DNA of 64,000 bases from Bacillus sp. S3 (GTDB lineage Bacteria > Bacillota > Bacilli > Bacillales > Cytobacillaceae): contig NZ_CP039727.1 in NCBI RefSeq assembly GCF_005154805.1, positions 4,213,501 through 4,277,500 of the forward strand. Reading direction: 5' to 3'. A model generated the notes under the pieces. The model searched no databases, was not told where the DNA came from, and worked only from the letters and a program-made list of their open reading frames with translations. Made by a program: the position numbers and the translations under genes. Shown here in pieces: positions 1 through 8,847 of this stretch; position 1 is the stretch's first letter; every line of letters starts with the position of its first letter.

Positions 1-208
1 ATGGCAATCCTCGTTTTTGGATAGGTTTGAGTCAAATTGCTTAAAATATTCATACAGATTTTCTCCTCTATCATTCCTTCTATGGTATAACCGAAAGTGA
101 GTATAGCATGTGATAAATGTAGTGTAAATGACAGTAAAGTGACGCAATAAAGGGCTAAAATATTTTATAGTATCTGCTTAGGATTTGGTTTTCATGAAAG
201 ACAATAAT

Positions 209-244
209 AAAAGCCCCTGCCGAATTTTTTCGACAAAGGCTTTT
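209..244 (-). terminator. Terminator of prfB
   Basis: Inverted repeat just after the prfB stop on the minus strand: an AAAAGCC arm pairs with GGCTTTT, extended inward by TCGAA/TTCGG pairing, and is followed by TTATTATT. Typical rho-independent shape. The rest of the stretch from 1 to 208 shows no supportable gene. Confidence 0.75.
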
Positions 245-251
245 GATGATC

Positions 252-1353
252 TTACGATATTCTTGAACGAAGATACGCATTGATAAACTGGTCTAAATCT
301 CCATCCATCACGGCTTGCACATTTCCGCTTTCGGTACTGGTCCTGTGATCCTTAACCATTGAATAAGGATGGAAAACGTAGGAACGGATTTGCGAGCCCC
401 AGCCGATTTCCTTTTGCTCACCGCGGATTTCCAATAACTCCTGCTCCTGCCGCTCAATCTCCCGTTGATATAGTTTCGCTTTAAGCATTTTCATGGCCGC
501 TTCCCGGTTTTTAATTTGGGAACGCTCCGACTGACAGGTCACGACAACACCAGTTGGAAGATGCGTAATCCGGACAGCTGAATCCGTGGTATTTATATGC
601 TGTCCACCTGCCCCAGTGGCACGATACGTATCAATTTTTAAATCCTCTGTCCGGATATCTACCTGAATTTCTTCATTAAATTCCGGCATGACTTCACAGG
701 ATACGAATGAGGTATGGCGGCGGCCGGAGGAATCAAACGGAGAAATCCGTACGAGCCGGTGGACACCCTTCTCAGCCTTCAAATATCCGTAAGCATTATG
801 TCCTTTAATTGCCAGCGTCACACTCTTAATCCCCGCTTCATCTCCAGGGAGATAATCAAGTGTCTCTACCTTAAAGCCTTTTTTCTCGGCCCAGCGGGTA
901 TACATCCGAAGGAGCATTGAGCCCCAGTCCTGTGATTCGGTACCGCCTGCACCCGGGTGCAACTCGAGAATGGCATTGTTTTTATCATACTCCTCACTCA
1001 AGAGAAGCTGCAGTTCAAATTGATTCAAGCGGACTGTCAGCTGCTGAAGCTCATCCTCAAGCTCTGCCCGTAATTCCTCATCATTTTCTTCCTTCACAAG
1101 CTCATAGGTTAATTCCAGGTTGTCATAAGAGTCATTTAATTCCATGAACTCATTCACCTGGTCCTTTAAGCCATTTGCTTCACTGATGATAATTTGTGCC
1201 TTTTCCTGGTCATTCCAAAAATCAGGCTGAAGCATCGTATCATCTAGTTCTGCAATTTTGGCTTCCTTATTCTCAAGGTCAAAGAGACCCCCTAAAGTCC
1301 GCTAATGTCTTAGCTGTTTTTTCAAGCTCATTCCGAATTTCTGCTAATTCCAT
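252..1353 (-). CDS. prfB: Peptide chain release factor 2 with programmed +1 frameshift
   Basis: Release factor 2, which ends translation at UGA and UAA codons. The minus-strand ATG at 1353 follows a strong GAGGTGAAGG site. After 24 codons an in-frame TGA (1281-1279) follows CTT, with a Shine-Dalgarno-like AGGGGG at 1293-1288. This is the classic RF2 autoregulatory site, where a +1 slip on CTT gives Leu-Asp and continues into the long downstream frame. The joined product is 366 residues, the usual RF2 length. It has the SPF codon-recognition tripeptide near residues 204-206 and the GGQ hydrolysis motif near 249-251. In B. subtilis this gene follows secA; here secA is 10 kb away in the opposite orientation. 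A naive frame search would miss the first 39 residues. Confidence 0.97.
1279..1293 (-). promoter_or_regulatory. RF2 programmed frameshift site
   Basis: On the minus strand the order is AGGGGG (internal Shine-Dalgarno), three bases, then CTT TGA C. Low RF2 lets the ribosome pause at UGA and slip +1; high RF2 terminates. Frame 1 is closed at this TGA and the +1 frame is open to the end of prfB. Confidence 0.95.
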
Positions 1354-1638
1354 TTCCTTCACCTCTATAAAAAATAAATGACATTCGTTTCGTTTCGGTT
1401 AAAGTTCCTTTTCCATTATAGCGTGTTAACAGAGAAAAATTCAAAGTTTGGGTTAAAAATAAGGGAAAGCAATTAGTAATTACATCCCTGGCTTCCCCAA
1501 AATCCCAAAAATCTCCTTAGTATTTATATATTTCACTCTGTCAAAAATGGTACTATTAAGGAAGAAAAGAGTTTAAGTTATACATAATTTTTTTACAAAA
1601 CCTGGCTTATAGAGATTACCATTAGAGGAGTGAGTGAG

Positions 1639-3573
1639 ATGGAGAATATAAACCGGAATGATTCTTGTCCGTGCGGTAGTGGGAAGAAATATAAAAAGTG
1701 CTGTGGAGCAAGTGAGGCTGTATCCATTACCCAAATTATTGAAAATGAAATCGATGAATTGCAAAAGCAGCTCCTTCATTTTGCTTATTACCACTATGGG
1801 CATGAAATACATGAAGATTTTGAAATTCTGCAAACGATGATTGACATCGAAAATGAACAGGAACTAGAATTTTATGAACTGATTCACTCCATTTGGTTTT
1901 CTCTATTTGAAGGGTTAGATGATGGGAAAACCATTATCCAAAAATTTATCGCGGTTGAAGCAGCAAAGATCAAACGTCCTAAACTGAGGCAAATTTTACA
2001 AACATGGGCATATGCCAAAACGATTGCCGGAAGGGTGCTGGAAGTTGAGAATAACAAGTTGACGGTTGAAGACGGCTTCACATTAGAACCTCTGGAGGCT
2101 GTTATTACCAATATGCCCATTACCATTGAGAAAGGCTCTTTCTTTATTGGAATCTTGTTGCCCTATGAGCATAGCTATGCCTTTTTCCCAACGCCATTTG
2201 TTTTACCTGGCCTTAAACCTGAACATGGCTTTTCTTATATCGAAGACAGCAGTCTTGACGCCGATTATGACTCCCCCCAAGAATTTTTGACTGATTTTTT
2301 CATGGAGGTCTTAAGTGAGCTTCCCATGATAGGGGGATTGCTTGAAATCAATGATTTGGCCTGGCCTGCTCCTATATACAAAGAAGTGGCGGACCTCTTT
2401 AAGGAGAAAATGGAATTGCTTTTCCCACCGCCAGTCGTGGACGCAGTCGTTATTCTCTGGTTAGACTTTAGCCACAAAAGGCCAAAACGGATCAAAAATC
2501 CATATCTTTATGTAGCAGCACTTCATTATCTGATGACAACGCTTGCGCCGATGGAAGCAGCTGTTACGCAAAAGGAACTGGCAAAACAATACGGTGTTTC
2601 CGCCAGCAGTATTTCCTCGATTGTATCCGAGCTTGAATCAGAGTTAGAGGAGGAAATTTCCGATTTAATTGGACTTTTGAATGGTATAGAGCAGATTTCC
2701 GATCAGTTGCCTGCCGAAAAAGCACCTGTTATCCCATTTCCTGATATCCGGGGATCCCTAATAGAAGAAAAACATGAAGGAACTGGTCCCATAGTTCAGA
2801 CAATGGCCAGTATGGATCAAACTCCTAAGAAAAAGGTGCGGAAGGTTTCAAGACGAGATGAAGAACGAGCAAGGAACTTAATTTACGACGCCTTTCAGTC
2901 TGAAGGGAAACAGCGTTATAAATTTGCGGAAGAAGCATTAAAGCTGAATCCCAACTGTGTCGATGCGTATGTCATTCTGGCTGAAAAAACAAACAGTCTC
3001 GAAGAAGCAATATTACTTTATGAAAAAGGAATTCAAGCCGGGAAACGGGAATTGGGCAAAGACTTCTTTCAAGAAAATACCGGCTCCTTCTGGGGATTAA
3101 TAGAAACAAGACCGTTTATGCGGGCAAAAATCCACTATGCTGAGGCACTCTCTCTGTTAGGAAAAATAATGGAAGCTGCCCGGCAATATGAAGAACTTCT
3201 CGAATTAAATCCAATGGATAACCAAGGGGTTCGTTACTCTTTGTTTGTTGCTTACGTAGATTTAGAAGAATACAAAAAAGCCGGACAACTTCTTCAACAG
3301 TATGAGGAGGCTTCGGCCCAGCACGTATATAACAAGCTGCTGCTTGAACTATCCGAAAATGGTTTCTCTAAGGAAGCCCAAATGCTTCTAAAAGCAGCAA
3401 AAACAGTGAACAAGCACGTGATTGCCTACTTGACCGGCAAAAAACGGCTCCCTGCCTACCCGCCAGACTTTTATCACTATGGTGACGAAAACGAAGCAAT
3501 CGTTTACGCGGATATGCACCTGCATTTATGGCGGAAGATTAATGGACTGCAGGAGTGGCTGAAAGGGAAATAA
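1639..3573 (+). CDS. SEC-C motif and TPR repeat protein
   Basis: A 644-residue cytoplasmic protein of unproven function. It opens with a SEC-C metal-binding motif ([14 protein letters not shown], about residues 9-22), the zinc-binding tail motif also present at the C-terminus of SecA. The middle is acidic with no recognisable catalytic motif. A short stretch near residue 305 (QKELAKQYGVSASSIS) looks like a helix-turn-helix. The last 200 residues form TPR-like helical repeats. The ATG at 1639 is chosen over the in-frame GTG at 1630 because AGAGGAG (1624-1630) sits 8 bases before the ATG and overlaps the GTG. It is transcribed divergently from prfB, with 285 bp between them. The shared SEC-C motif suggests ribosome or SecB-like contacts, but that is inference. 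Confidence 0.85.
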   Translation: MENINRNDSCPCGSGKKYKKCCGASEAVSITQIIENEIDELQKQLLHFAYYHYGHEIHEDFEILQTMIDIENEQELEFYELIHSIWFSLFEGLDDGKTIIQKFIAVEAAKIKRPKLRQILQTWAYAKTIAGRVLEVENNKLTVEDGFTLEPLEAVITNMPITIEKGSFFIGILLPYEHSYAFFPTPFVLPGLKPEHGFSYIEDSSLDADYDSPQEFLTDFFMEVLSELPMIGGLLEINDLAWPAPIYKEVADLFKEKMELLFPPPVVDAVVILWLDFSHKRPKRIKNPYLYVAALHYLMTTLAPMEAAVTQKELAKQYGVSASSISSIVSELESELEEEISDLIGLLNGIEQISDQLPAEKAPVIPFPDIRGSLIEEKHEGTGPIVQTMASMDQTPKKKVRKVSRRDEERARNLIYDAFQSEGKQRYKFAEEALKLNPNCVDAYVILAEKTNSLEEAILLYEKGIQAGKRELGKDFFQENTGSFWGLIETRPFMRAKIHYAEALSLLGKIMEAARQYEELLELNPMDNQGVRYSLFVAYVDLEEYKKAGQLLQQYEEASAQHVYNKLLLELSENGFSKEAQMLLKAAKTVNKHVIAYLTGKKRLPAYPPDFYHYGDENEAIVYADMHLHLWRKINGLQEWLKGK

Positions 3574-3621
3574 GAAAAGCGCAAACGCCATGGTTAGCGG
3601 CGTTTGGCCTAGAGCTGGACA
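3574..3621. repeat. Short copy of a dispersed intergenic repeat
   Basis: Starts with GAAAAGCGCAAACGCC, continues with GGTTAGCGGCG and TGGCCT, and ends in AGAGCTGGACA. The same outer blocks delimit the 150-bp element at 22579-22728, but the centre is missing here. AACGCC/GGCGTT can form a hairpin. Probably a non-autonomous, REP/MITE-like family. Confidence 0.6.
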
Positions 3622-3660
3622 ATTCTCAAAGTCAAAATTCTTCCATTTCTAAACAAAAAA

Positions 3661-3690
3661 CGAGCGGAGAAGAAGTCCCGCTCGTTTTTT
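3661..3690. terminator. Bidirectional terminator
   Basis: CGAGCGG and CCGCTCG arms with a loop of about 11 bases. It is followed by TTTTTT on the plus strand and preceded by an A-run that gives a U-tail on the minus strand. It sits between the convergent SEC-C gene and the 7-heme cytochrome gene and can serve both. Confidence 0.8.
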
Positions 3691-5561
3691 TATGGATTGG
3701 ATACCTTTTTAGGTGCGTGTGCCGCCTCGACAAAGGAATTATTATCGCTATGGCATTCCGAACATCTTCTTCCACTATCCATCATATGACCAGGATTGGT
3801 TGGATCAATGGCCGCTCCAGTGGATTTATCAAAGATTACTCTGGCTGTTTTACCGTAAAGCACGGTTTTGCTATTGTGACATGACAGACAGAACTGACGT
3901 TCAGAAGAGGCATCCCAATCCCCACTAGTTTTACTGAAAGTAGTATTATCTGCCTGGGCATTGCCAAGCTCATGTCTTAACATCTTAATATTATTAGAAC
4001 CGTGTGTTTCATGGCATTCCGCACAAGGAAGCTGTCCGTTTAGCGAACTGCCGCTATCAATAGTCGCTGCTATTTTATGACCCGATTGTCTAATGAACGT
4101 TTCATTTTTATAATATTGTTCAATATTCGAAATCTGTTTACCTGTTTTGGCATCTACTTTGCCATTATGACAGCTTAAACATAATGAAAAGTCGTTGGCA
4201 TCGCCTGTGGCTGTACTTGCTTTCTTATACGTGTAAAATGGATTTTCACTCGAAGCTGCTGCCGGGTTACGATGCATGCTGTTTGGATTTTCTTTCGTTC
4301 CTGGAGTATGCGGATTATGGCAGCTTGTACATGAAACATTGGAATCTTTCACATGTTGATTGTTATCATTATTGCTCTCAAGCTTTGGTGAACCATTCGT
4401 TCCATCATGACAGGCCATACACAAATGATCTGCTTCAGCACCATAATTACCGCCATCAAGTGTTGGAGTAGTACCCGTATGGGTGCTATGGCAAAAGGCA
4501 CAAGCATTTGTTACATTTGAAAACGGACCATGAATATAGTCATTATCCCGAAAATCATTCCCTTTGTCGGCGGGAAATTGATAGCGTTCATAATTTCCAC
4601 TGACAGTAGTAAATTTAAGGAATCTAGGAAGAATTTCATACCCTAAATCATTTGAGAACTTTGGATTTAAATAAACATAGTAGCTTACGCCTGAATCCAG
4701 TCTCTTATTAGGTGTAAAGGAATAAACATAAGCGTTGATCTCATCAGATAACTTAGTTTCCTTCACTAACTTTTCCGTTCCTGTAATATCTCCAAAAAAC
4801 GTTATCAAAGGTTGAGTGTTTGATAATGGCTCAATACTTCTTACATCGATTAATATTTTATAATCCAATGGAACCCGAGTCATATCTTCAGCTGGAAGAA
4901 AGCTGCTTGGTACAGCATTTCCTGGCGTATATTGGTCCTCAGCACCCTTTGGAATCAGATACATTTTCTCCATATAGGGTCTTTTACCTGTTTCATCATC
5001 AGCTGGTTGACTCATCGCAGCGGCTTCAATGGATGGTTGATTTGGAGAGATTTCTTCAGCAGCAGACTTTTCTAAATTTGTGGCCTCATCTATAACGTCC
5101 GTTGAAGTATCAAGTTTCTGTTCAGTTCTAGTATTCTTAACTGAAAAGGAGTGATCAACTTTATTGCTGGTTCCATCGCTATCGGTGACAACAAAGGTTA
5201 GGGTATGAGCCCCTTCACTGAAATCTTTTGAAAATGAGAAATCAGCATATTGATCCTGAGCCAATAGCGACAGCTTTCCCTCACCTGTAATATCAATCGG
5301 CTGCTGTACATTGCCCAGCTGTTCGAAAATCCTGACTGACAGTTTGTCAGGAGTTGTAAGATCGTCGGAAATTATTCCTGTAAATTCAACCGTTGAAACA
5401 TCGAACACTGCCTCTGAATCAGGCGTTAAAATCTTTATTTCTGGTACACCTGATGCTGAAAGTACGTGTGTTTTAGGAGAATATGAAAGGAGCGAACCGA
5501 TAAAAACACTCCATATCACAACGTATGAAATTAATTTTCGTTTGGAGTTCATCCTTTTCAT
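3690..5561 (-). CDS. Exported 7-heme c-type cytochrome with Ig-like N-terminus
   Basis: A 623-residue secreted multiheme cytochrome. After a signal peptide (MKRMNSKRK then a hydrophobic stretch, cleaved near ALSASG-like residues about 37-40) comes a beta-rich Ig/Big-like region (about 40-145), a low-complexity acidic linker, a second beta-rich region (about 200-325) and then seven CXXCH heme motifs at about residues 354, 381, 411, 461, 513, 558 and 600. CAFCHSTH, CTSCHNPH and CAECHETH carry an adjacent His suited to bis-His ligation. The ATG at 5561 is preferred over 5594 because AAAAGG lies 9 bases upstream and the product then begins with a proper signal peptide. The heme region resembles the neighbouring 6-heme protein. 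Last gene of the cluster, with a terminator before and after it. Likely role: extracellular electron transfer; acceptor unknown. Confidence 0.88.
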   Translation of the reverse strand: MKRMNSKRKLISYVVIWSVFIGSLLSYSPKTHVLSASGVPEIKILTPDSEAVFDVSTVEFTGIISDDLTTPDKLSVRIFEQLGNVQQPIDITGEGKLSLLAQDQYADFSFSKDFSEGAHTLTFVVTDSDGTSNKVDHSFSVKNTRTEQKLDTSTDVIDEATNLEKSAAEEISPNQPSIEAAAMSQPADDETGKRPYMEKMYLIPKGAEDQYTPGNAVPSSFLPAEDMTRVPLDYKILIDVRSIEPLSNTQPLITFFGDITGTEKLVKETKLSDEINAYVYSFTPNKRLDSGVSYYVYLNPKFSNDLGYEILPRFLKFTTVSGNYERYQFPADKGNDFRDNDYIHGPFSNVTNACAFCHSTHTGTTPTLDGGNYGAEADHLCMACHDGTNGSPKLESNNDNNQHVKDSNVSCTSCHNPHTPGTKENPNSMHRNPAAASSENPFYTYKKASTATGDANDFSLCLSCHNGKVDAKTGKQISNIEQYYKNETFIRQSGHKIAATIDSGSSLNGQLPCAECHETHGSNNIKMLRHELGNAQADNTTFSKTSGDWDASSERQFCLSCHNSKTVLYGKTARVIFDKSTGAAIDPTNPGHMMDSGRRCSECHSDNNSFVEAAHAPKKVSNP

Positions 5562-5614
5562 GATATTCATCCTTTTCTCTTTACATTTAAACATGCAAAA
5601 GGGGCTTTCTTTAC

Positions 5615-5620
5615 ATTATA
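5615..5620 (-). promoter_or_regulatory. Possible -10 box for the 7-heme cytochrome gene
   Basis: A perfect TATAAT on the minus strand about 53 bases before the chosen start, with only a weak -35 (AAAATT) at 17 bases. It would give this gene its own transcript downstream of the terminator at 5698-5726. Confidence 0.35.
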
Positions 5621-5697
5621 TCAACTGAATAAACATTAATTTTCTTTGTTAAGTTAAAACTTTTTGACAATTGGGCAGCAAGAGGCAATAATAAAAC

Positions 5698-5726
5698 AAG
5701 GCAGTAATAATTACTATTACTACCTT
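5698..5726 (-). terminator. Terminator after the 6-heme cytochrome gene
   Basis: AAGGTAGTAATA pairs with TTATTACTGCCTT (one mismatch), followed by GTTTTATT, reading on the minus strand about 60 bases after the 6-heme gene. Confidence 0.65.
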
Positions 5727-5789
5727 CTTTATCTTCTATAGCACAAGACTTTCTAAGTTAACGAATAGTGGGGCTATTTGTTAACTTTT

Positions 5790-6899
5790 TTATTTGATTT
5801 CGGATTTTCCTTTGAATATCTTAATTGGATTGCCGTATCTGTCAACCCCATCTACTAAGAATTCATTAGCAGGCTGTTGAGTATCAAGGGCATGTGATGA
5901 TTGGTGACATGTCCAGCATACAGCCATATTTGTGTATTTCTTAAGCGAAGAAGTACCGCTGCCGCTTACATCTTTCATGTAGCCTTTAGCTTTTGCTTCA
6001 GTCCAGCCATTTCCGCCTTTGTCAACTGGTTTCATATAATCAGCAATCGTTTTTCCTTGTGTATCTTTAAGGAGTGTAATGTCAGTACCATGTGCAAAGT
6101 GACACGCTGCACAGTTTCTACCGGCCGAACTGCTGTTTGTTGTATGTGTGTAATGTCCGTCAGCACGAAGTTTGCCGCTTGATTGGATATAATCATCATG
6201 GCAGGTCGAACAGAATTTTGAATAGTTTACTTTAGATGCATTGTTAGGGCCTGTTGATTTTGTAATGACTAATCCAGAATTCGTTGTGCTCGCATTAATA
6301 TCGGCAAAAGCAGGATCAGGTGTTAAATCAAGTGTTATTGCTTTTGTTCCCTTAGGTACCTCTGGAGCAAATGGTGCTGTTCCGAGAACAGCTTCTTTTA
6401 GCAATCTGTCATTGACAGATCCGTGTGGATTATGACAACTGGAACATTCTAATTCTCCTGTTGACTTATTTGAGAATGCACCAGGGGCAGAACCAATTTT
6501 GACTCCTGAACCTACATTGTGCATTGAAGCACTATCATGGGACGTGCTGAAAGTACCAGCACCGGAACCTTCTAATACATTATAAAAGCCCATTGTTCCA
6601 TCATGACATGTTAAGCACATATCATATTCCGAACTTTGGAATTTAAGTAAAGTTGCACTGCTGCCGTTATGGGTACTATGACAGTTAGCACATGAGTTTG
6701 TATTATTTTGAAAATTACCATGTGTTTTGTGCGTATTCGGGTTACCATAGCTATCAACGTCACCCACATTAATTCCAGGTGCTGGATTTGTAGTATTTCG
6801 ATCGAAAGCTGTTGATCCTTCTGCAGATGCAAACGCAGCAAACACGCTTAATAAAACAAGCGTAAGCAATGCAGAAAAGCCTAATTTGATCTTACTCAT
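5790..6899 (-). CDS. Exported 6-heme c-type cytochrome
   Basis: A 369-residue secreted cytochrome. The signal peptide is clear (MSKIKLGFSALL to AFASAEG, cut near residue 27). Six CXXCH motifs lie at about residues 70, 95, 152, 230, 263 and 328, with at least nine further histidines (THKTHG, CHSTH, HDSASMH, CHNPH, GHYTH, FAHG, SSHAL), enough for bis-His ligation of every heme. No membrane anchor or lipobox is seen, so it should be free or polymeric outside the membrane. The ATG at 6899 has GGGAGG 8 bases upstream; an upstream GTG at 6965 would spoil the signal peptide. It follows the NHL gene by about 120 bp. Heme number, size and an NHL neighbour recall the OmcS nanowire cytochrome locus of Geobacter, but homology to OmcS is not shown here. 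Confidence 0.88.
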   Translation of the reverse strand: MSKIKLGFSALLTLVLLSVFAAFASAEGSTAFDRNTTNPAPGINVGDVDSYGNPNTHKTHGNFQNNTNSCANCHSTHNGSSATLLKFQSSEYDMCLTCHDGTMGFYNVLEGSGAGTFSTSHDSASMHNVGSGVKIGSAPGAFSNKSTGELECSSCHNPHGSVNDRLLKEAVLGTAPFAPEVPKGTKAITLDLTPDPAFADINASTTNSGLVITKSTGPNNASKVNYSKFCSTCHDDYIQSSGKLRADGHYTHTTNSSSAGRNCAACHFAHGTDITLLKDTQGKTIADYMKPVDKGGNGWTEAKAKGYMKDVSGSGTSSLKKYTNMAVCWTCHQSSHALDTQQPANEFLVDGVDRYGNPIKIFKGKSEIK

Positions 6900-7018
6900 A
6901 TCTAAAACCTCCCAAAATTTTCTCTCTCTCTCTTTAGTCTCTCTTAACCTTGAAACTTGAAGCACGAAAAACCATAATCCTACTTTCAGGCATCACCTCC
7001 CTTAAGTGAAATTAGAAC

Positions 7019-7984
7019 TTAATAGAAGACCTGGATTCTTTGGTTGATTGTATCCGTTACATATAATGCATCTCGTTCATCAATAAACAGTCCATTCGGC
7101 AGATAAAGCTGTCCATTATCTGTTCCCATGCCTCCCAGAACTTCTAATTCATTTCCATCCTTATCATAAGCATAGATGTTATGCGACATATTGCTTACAA
7201 TATAGACACTGCCTTTTGAATCGACGGCAACCCCTCTTGGATTAACAAATATCGGGGAACCCTCTCCATCCTTTGAACCGTTGATTATTTTAATAAACTT
7301 ACCGTCTTTAGTAAAAATCTGAATACGGTTATTACCAGAATCAGTTACATAAATATGGTTTTCTTTATCAACAGCCACTGCGTTAGGAGCAATGAATTTG
7401 CCCTCTTCTTGCCCAGGCCCTCCAATTTCCATTAATTTTTTGCCTTCCAGATTAAAGACAAATAGTTTATTTTCTTTTATATCTGTAACGAATAATTTAT
7501 CATTATTAATTCTAAGACCTCCCGGAGCTTTGATAACTTTTTCTTGATCTGGGAAGAATTTAATAAATTCCCCTTTTGGGTTAAAAATTGAAATGTTCCC
7601 ATTATACAGGTCAGCCACGTAGATATTTTCGTTTTTATCGCCTGCTATTCCATACGGAAACTGAAACTGCCCTTTTTCTGTCCCTGCTTTGCCAAATTTC
7701 AGCACATTATTTCCTGATTGGTCAAATACCTGTACTTGATTATTTTTTGTATCCGTTACATATATCAGCTCGCCAATCTTTGCAACATCCATTGGTTTAT
7801 TAAGAGGATCCTCAAAGCTTCCATAGAAAGACTGTCTAAATTCAGGTTCTCCGCCAGTGGGATTTGCTGCAGCCACAATTGGTTTTAATGTTGACCCTAA
7901 ATCCAAAAAGGTGATGCCAGAGAATAGGGCTACAGAAAGTACAACCATTGCACTCATCCATAAATATACAGTGGTCTTTTTCAA
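7019..7984 (-). CDS. Membrane-anchored or secreted NHL beta-propeller protein
   Basis: A 321-residue protein with an N-terminal hydrophobic segment (residues 8-28) and then six NHL-type repeats of about 43-47 residues. The blade signature recurs as YVTDTKNNQVQVFD, YVADLYNGNISIFN, FVTDIKENKLFVFN, YVTDSGNNRIQIFT, YIVSNMSHNIYAYD and YVTDTINQRIQVFY, predicting a six-bladed propeller. Such propellers bind proteins or carbohydrates and often accompany exported multiheme cytochromes. The start is a TTG at 7984 with AAGGAG about 10 bases upstream; the nearer ATG in AAGGAGATG is out of frame. It begins only 16 bp after the TPR gene, so the two are co-transcribed. Likely a scaffold or assembly factor for the extracellular cytochromes (inference). 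Confidence 0.85.
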   Translation of the reverse strand: MKKTTVYLWMSAMVVLSVALFSGITFLDLGSTLKPIVAAANPTGGEPEFRQSFYGSFEDPLNKPMDVAKIGELIYVTDTKNNQVQVFDQSGNNVLKFGKAGTEKGQFQFPYGIAGDKNENIYVADLYNGNISIFNPKGEFIKFFPDQEKVIKAPGGLRINNDKLFVTDIKENKLFVFNLEGKKLMEIGGPGQEEGKFIAPNAVAVDKENHIYVTDSGNNRIQIFTKDGKFIKIINGSKDGEGSPIFVNPRGVAVDSKGSVYIVSNMSHNIYAYDKDGNELEVLGGMGTDNGQLYLPNGLFIDERDALYVTDTINQRIQVFY

Positions 7985-8000
7985 TTCTAGTCATCTCCTT

Positions 8001-8708
8001 TTAATTGTTGTCCTTATCTTTACCAGCCAATCTAGTTAGCGCTTCTGATGCAGGTTTATAAAGAGGATCATAACTTAAGGCCTTCTTGTAGAGCTCTTCT
8101 GCGTCCTTAACTTTACCTTGATCCTCAGCTACTCTTCCAATCTCAAAAATAATATCATTATTTACTGGCATAAGATTATCTGCTTCCTGTAAGGAGGCTA
8201 ATGCCTCTTTATACATTTTAAGTTTTCGATAAACCATTCCTTCTAATAAATATCCTTTATAGTCTTTTGGGGCAAGCTCTACTGCCTTTTTAGATTGCTT
8301 CAAAGCGTCATCGTAGCGCTTTTGATCGTTATAAACAAGTCCTAAGTTGAAATATGCCCCGACATTCTTTTTATCTAAATCTATAGCAACTAATAATTGT
8401 TTAACAGCATCTTCATTTTCGGCATTTAAATGATAAGCATAACCGAGATTAACCCTGTGTTCAGGTTTATTCGGTTCCTTACTAACCAAGCTCTCATAAT
8501 AGGCAATTTGTTCACCTACTCTGCTTTGATCTTTATTAGACCAAATAAATTTATCGCAGATAATATAGCCGCCAATCAAGCTAATAATTAATGCAGCAAT
8601 AATGAGCGATAGCCCTTGGAGTTTAGTAAAGGTGTCGTTCCTTTTCTGTGTTCGTGTTTCCTTATTTGATTTAGGCTTCTCAATAATCGGGAGTTCTTGG
8701 GCCTCCAT
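8001..8708 (-). CDS. Single-pass membrane TPR protein
   Basis: A 235-residue protein with a charged cytoplasmic N-terminus, one transmembrane helix (about residues 33-52) and four to five TPR repeats in the exported part (for example NKPEHRVNLGYAYHLN, VGAYFNLGLVYNDQKRYDDA, PKDYKGYLLEGMVYRKLKMY). Architecture resembles NrfG/CcmH-like TPR proteins that handle apocytochrome during heme attachment, though no heme-lyase motif is present. GGAGG lies 6 bases before the ATG at 8708; the in-frame GTG at 8723 overlaps that site. Position between the membrane cytochromes and the NHL gene suggests a role in assembling this cytochrome set. Confidence 0.82.
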   Translation of the reverse strand: MEAQELPIIEKPKSNKETRTQKRNDTFTKLQGLSLIIAALIISLIGGYIICDKFIWSNKDQSRVGEQIAYYESLVSKEPNKPEHRVNLGYAYHLNAENEDAVKQLLVAIDLDKKNVGAYFNLGLVYNDQKRYDDALKQSKKAVELAPKDYKGYLLEGMVYRKLKMYKEALASLQEADNLMPVNNDIIFEIGRVAEDQGKVKDAEELYKKALSYDPLYKPASEALTRLAGKDKDNN

Positions 8709-8847
8709 AAGTATCCTCCTCACAGTTCATCATTTTTTCGTAAGATTCCTAGAAAATAGGGTTTGAAGATCGAGACCTACAAAAGCTCAAACTCTAAATC
8801 TTTCACTTTCTATATTACTCCACCAAATAGACCTTAGACTGGATCTA

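Noticed and set aside
1..208. Possible gene end at the left edge
   Set aside because: No frame of meaningful length with a start, stop and ribosome site; only AT-rich intergenic DNA is visible.
1573..1833. Minus-strand frame of 86 residues over the SEC-C gene start
   Set aside because: Antisense to a gene with a clear domain and ribosome site; no motif or site of its own.
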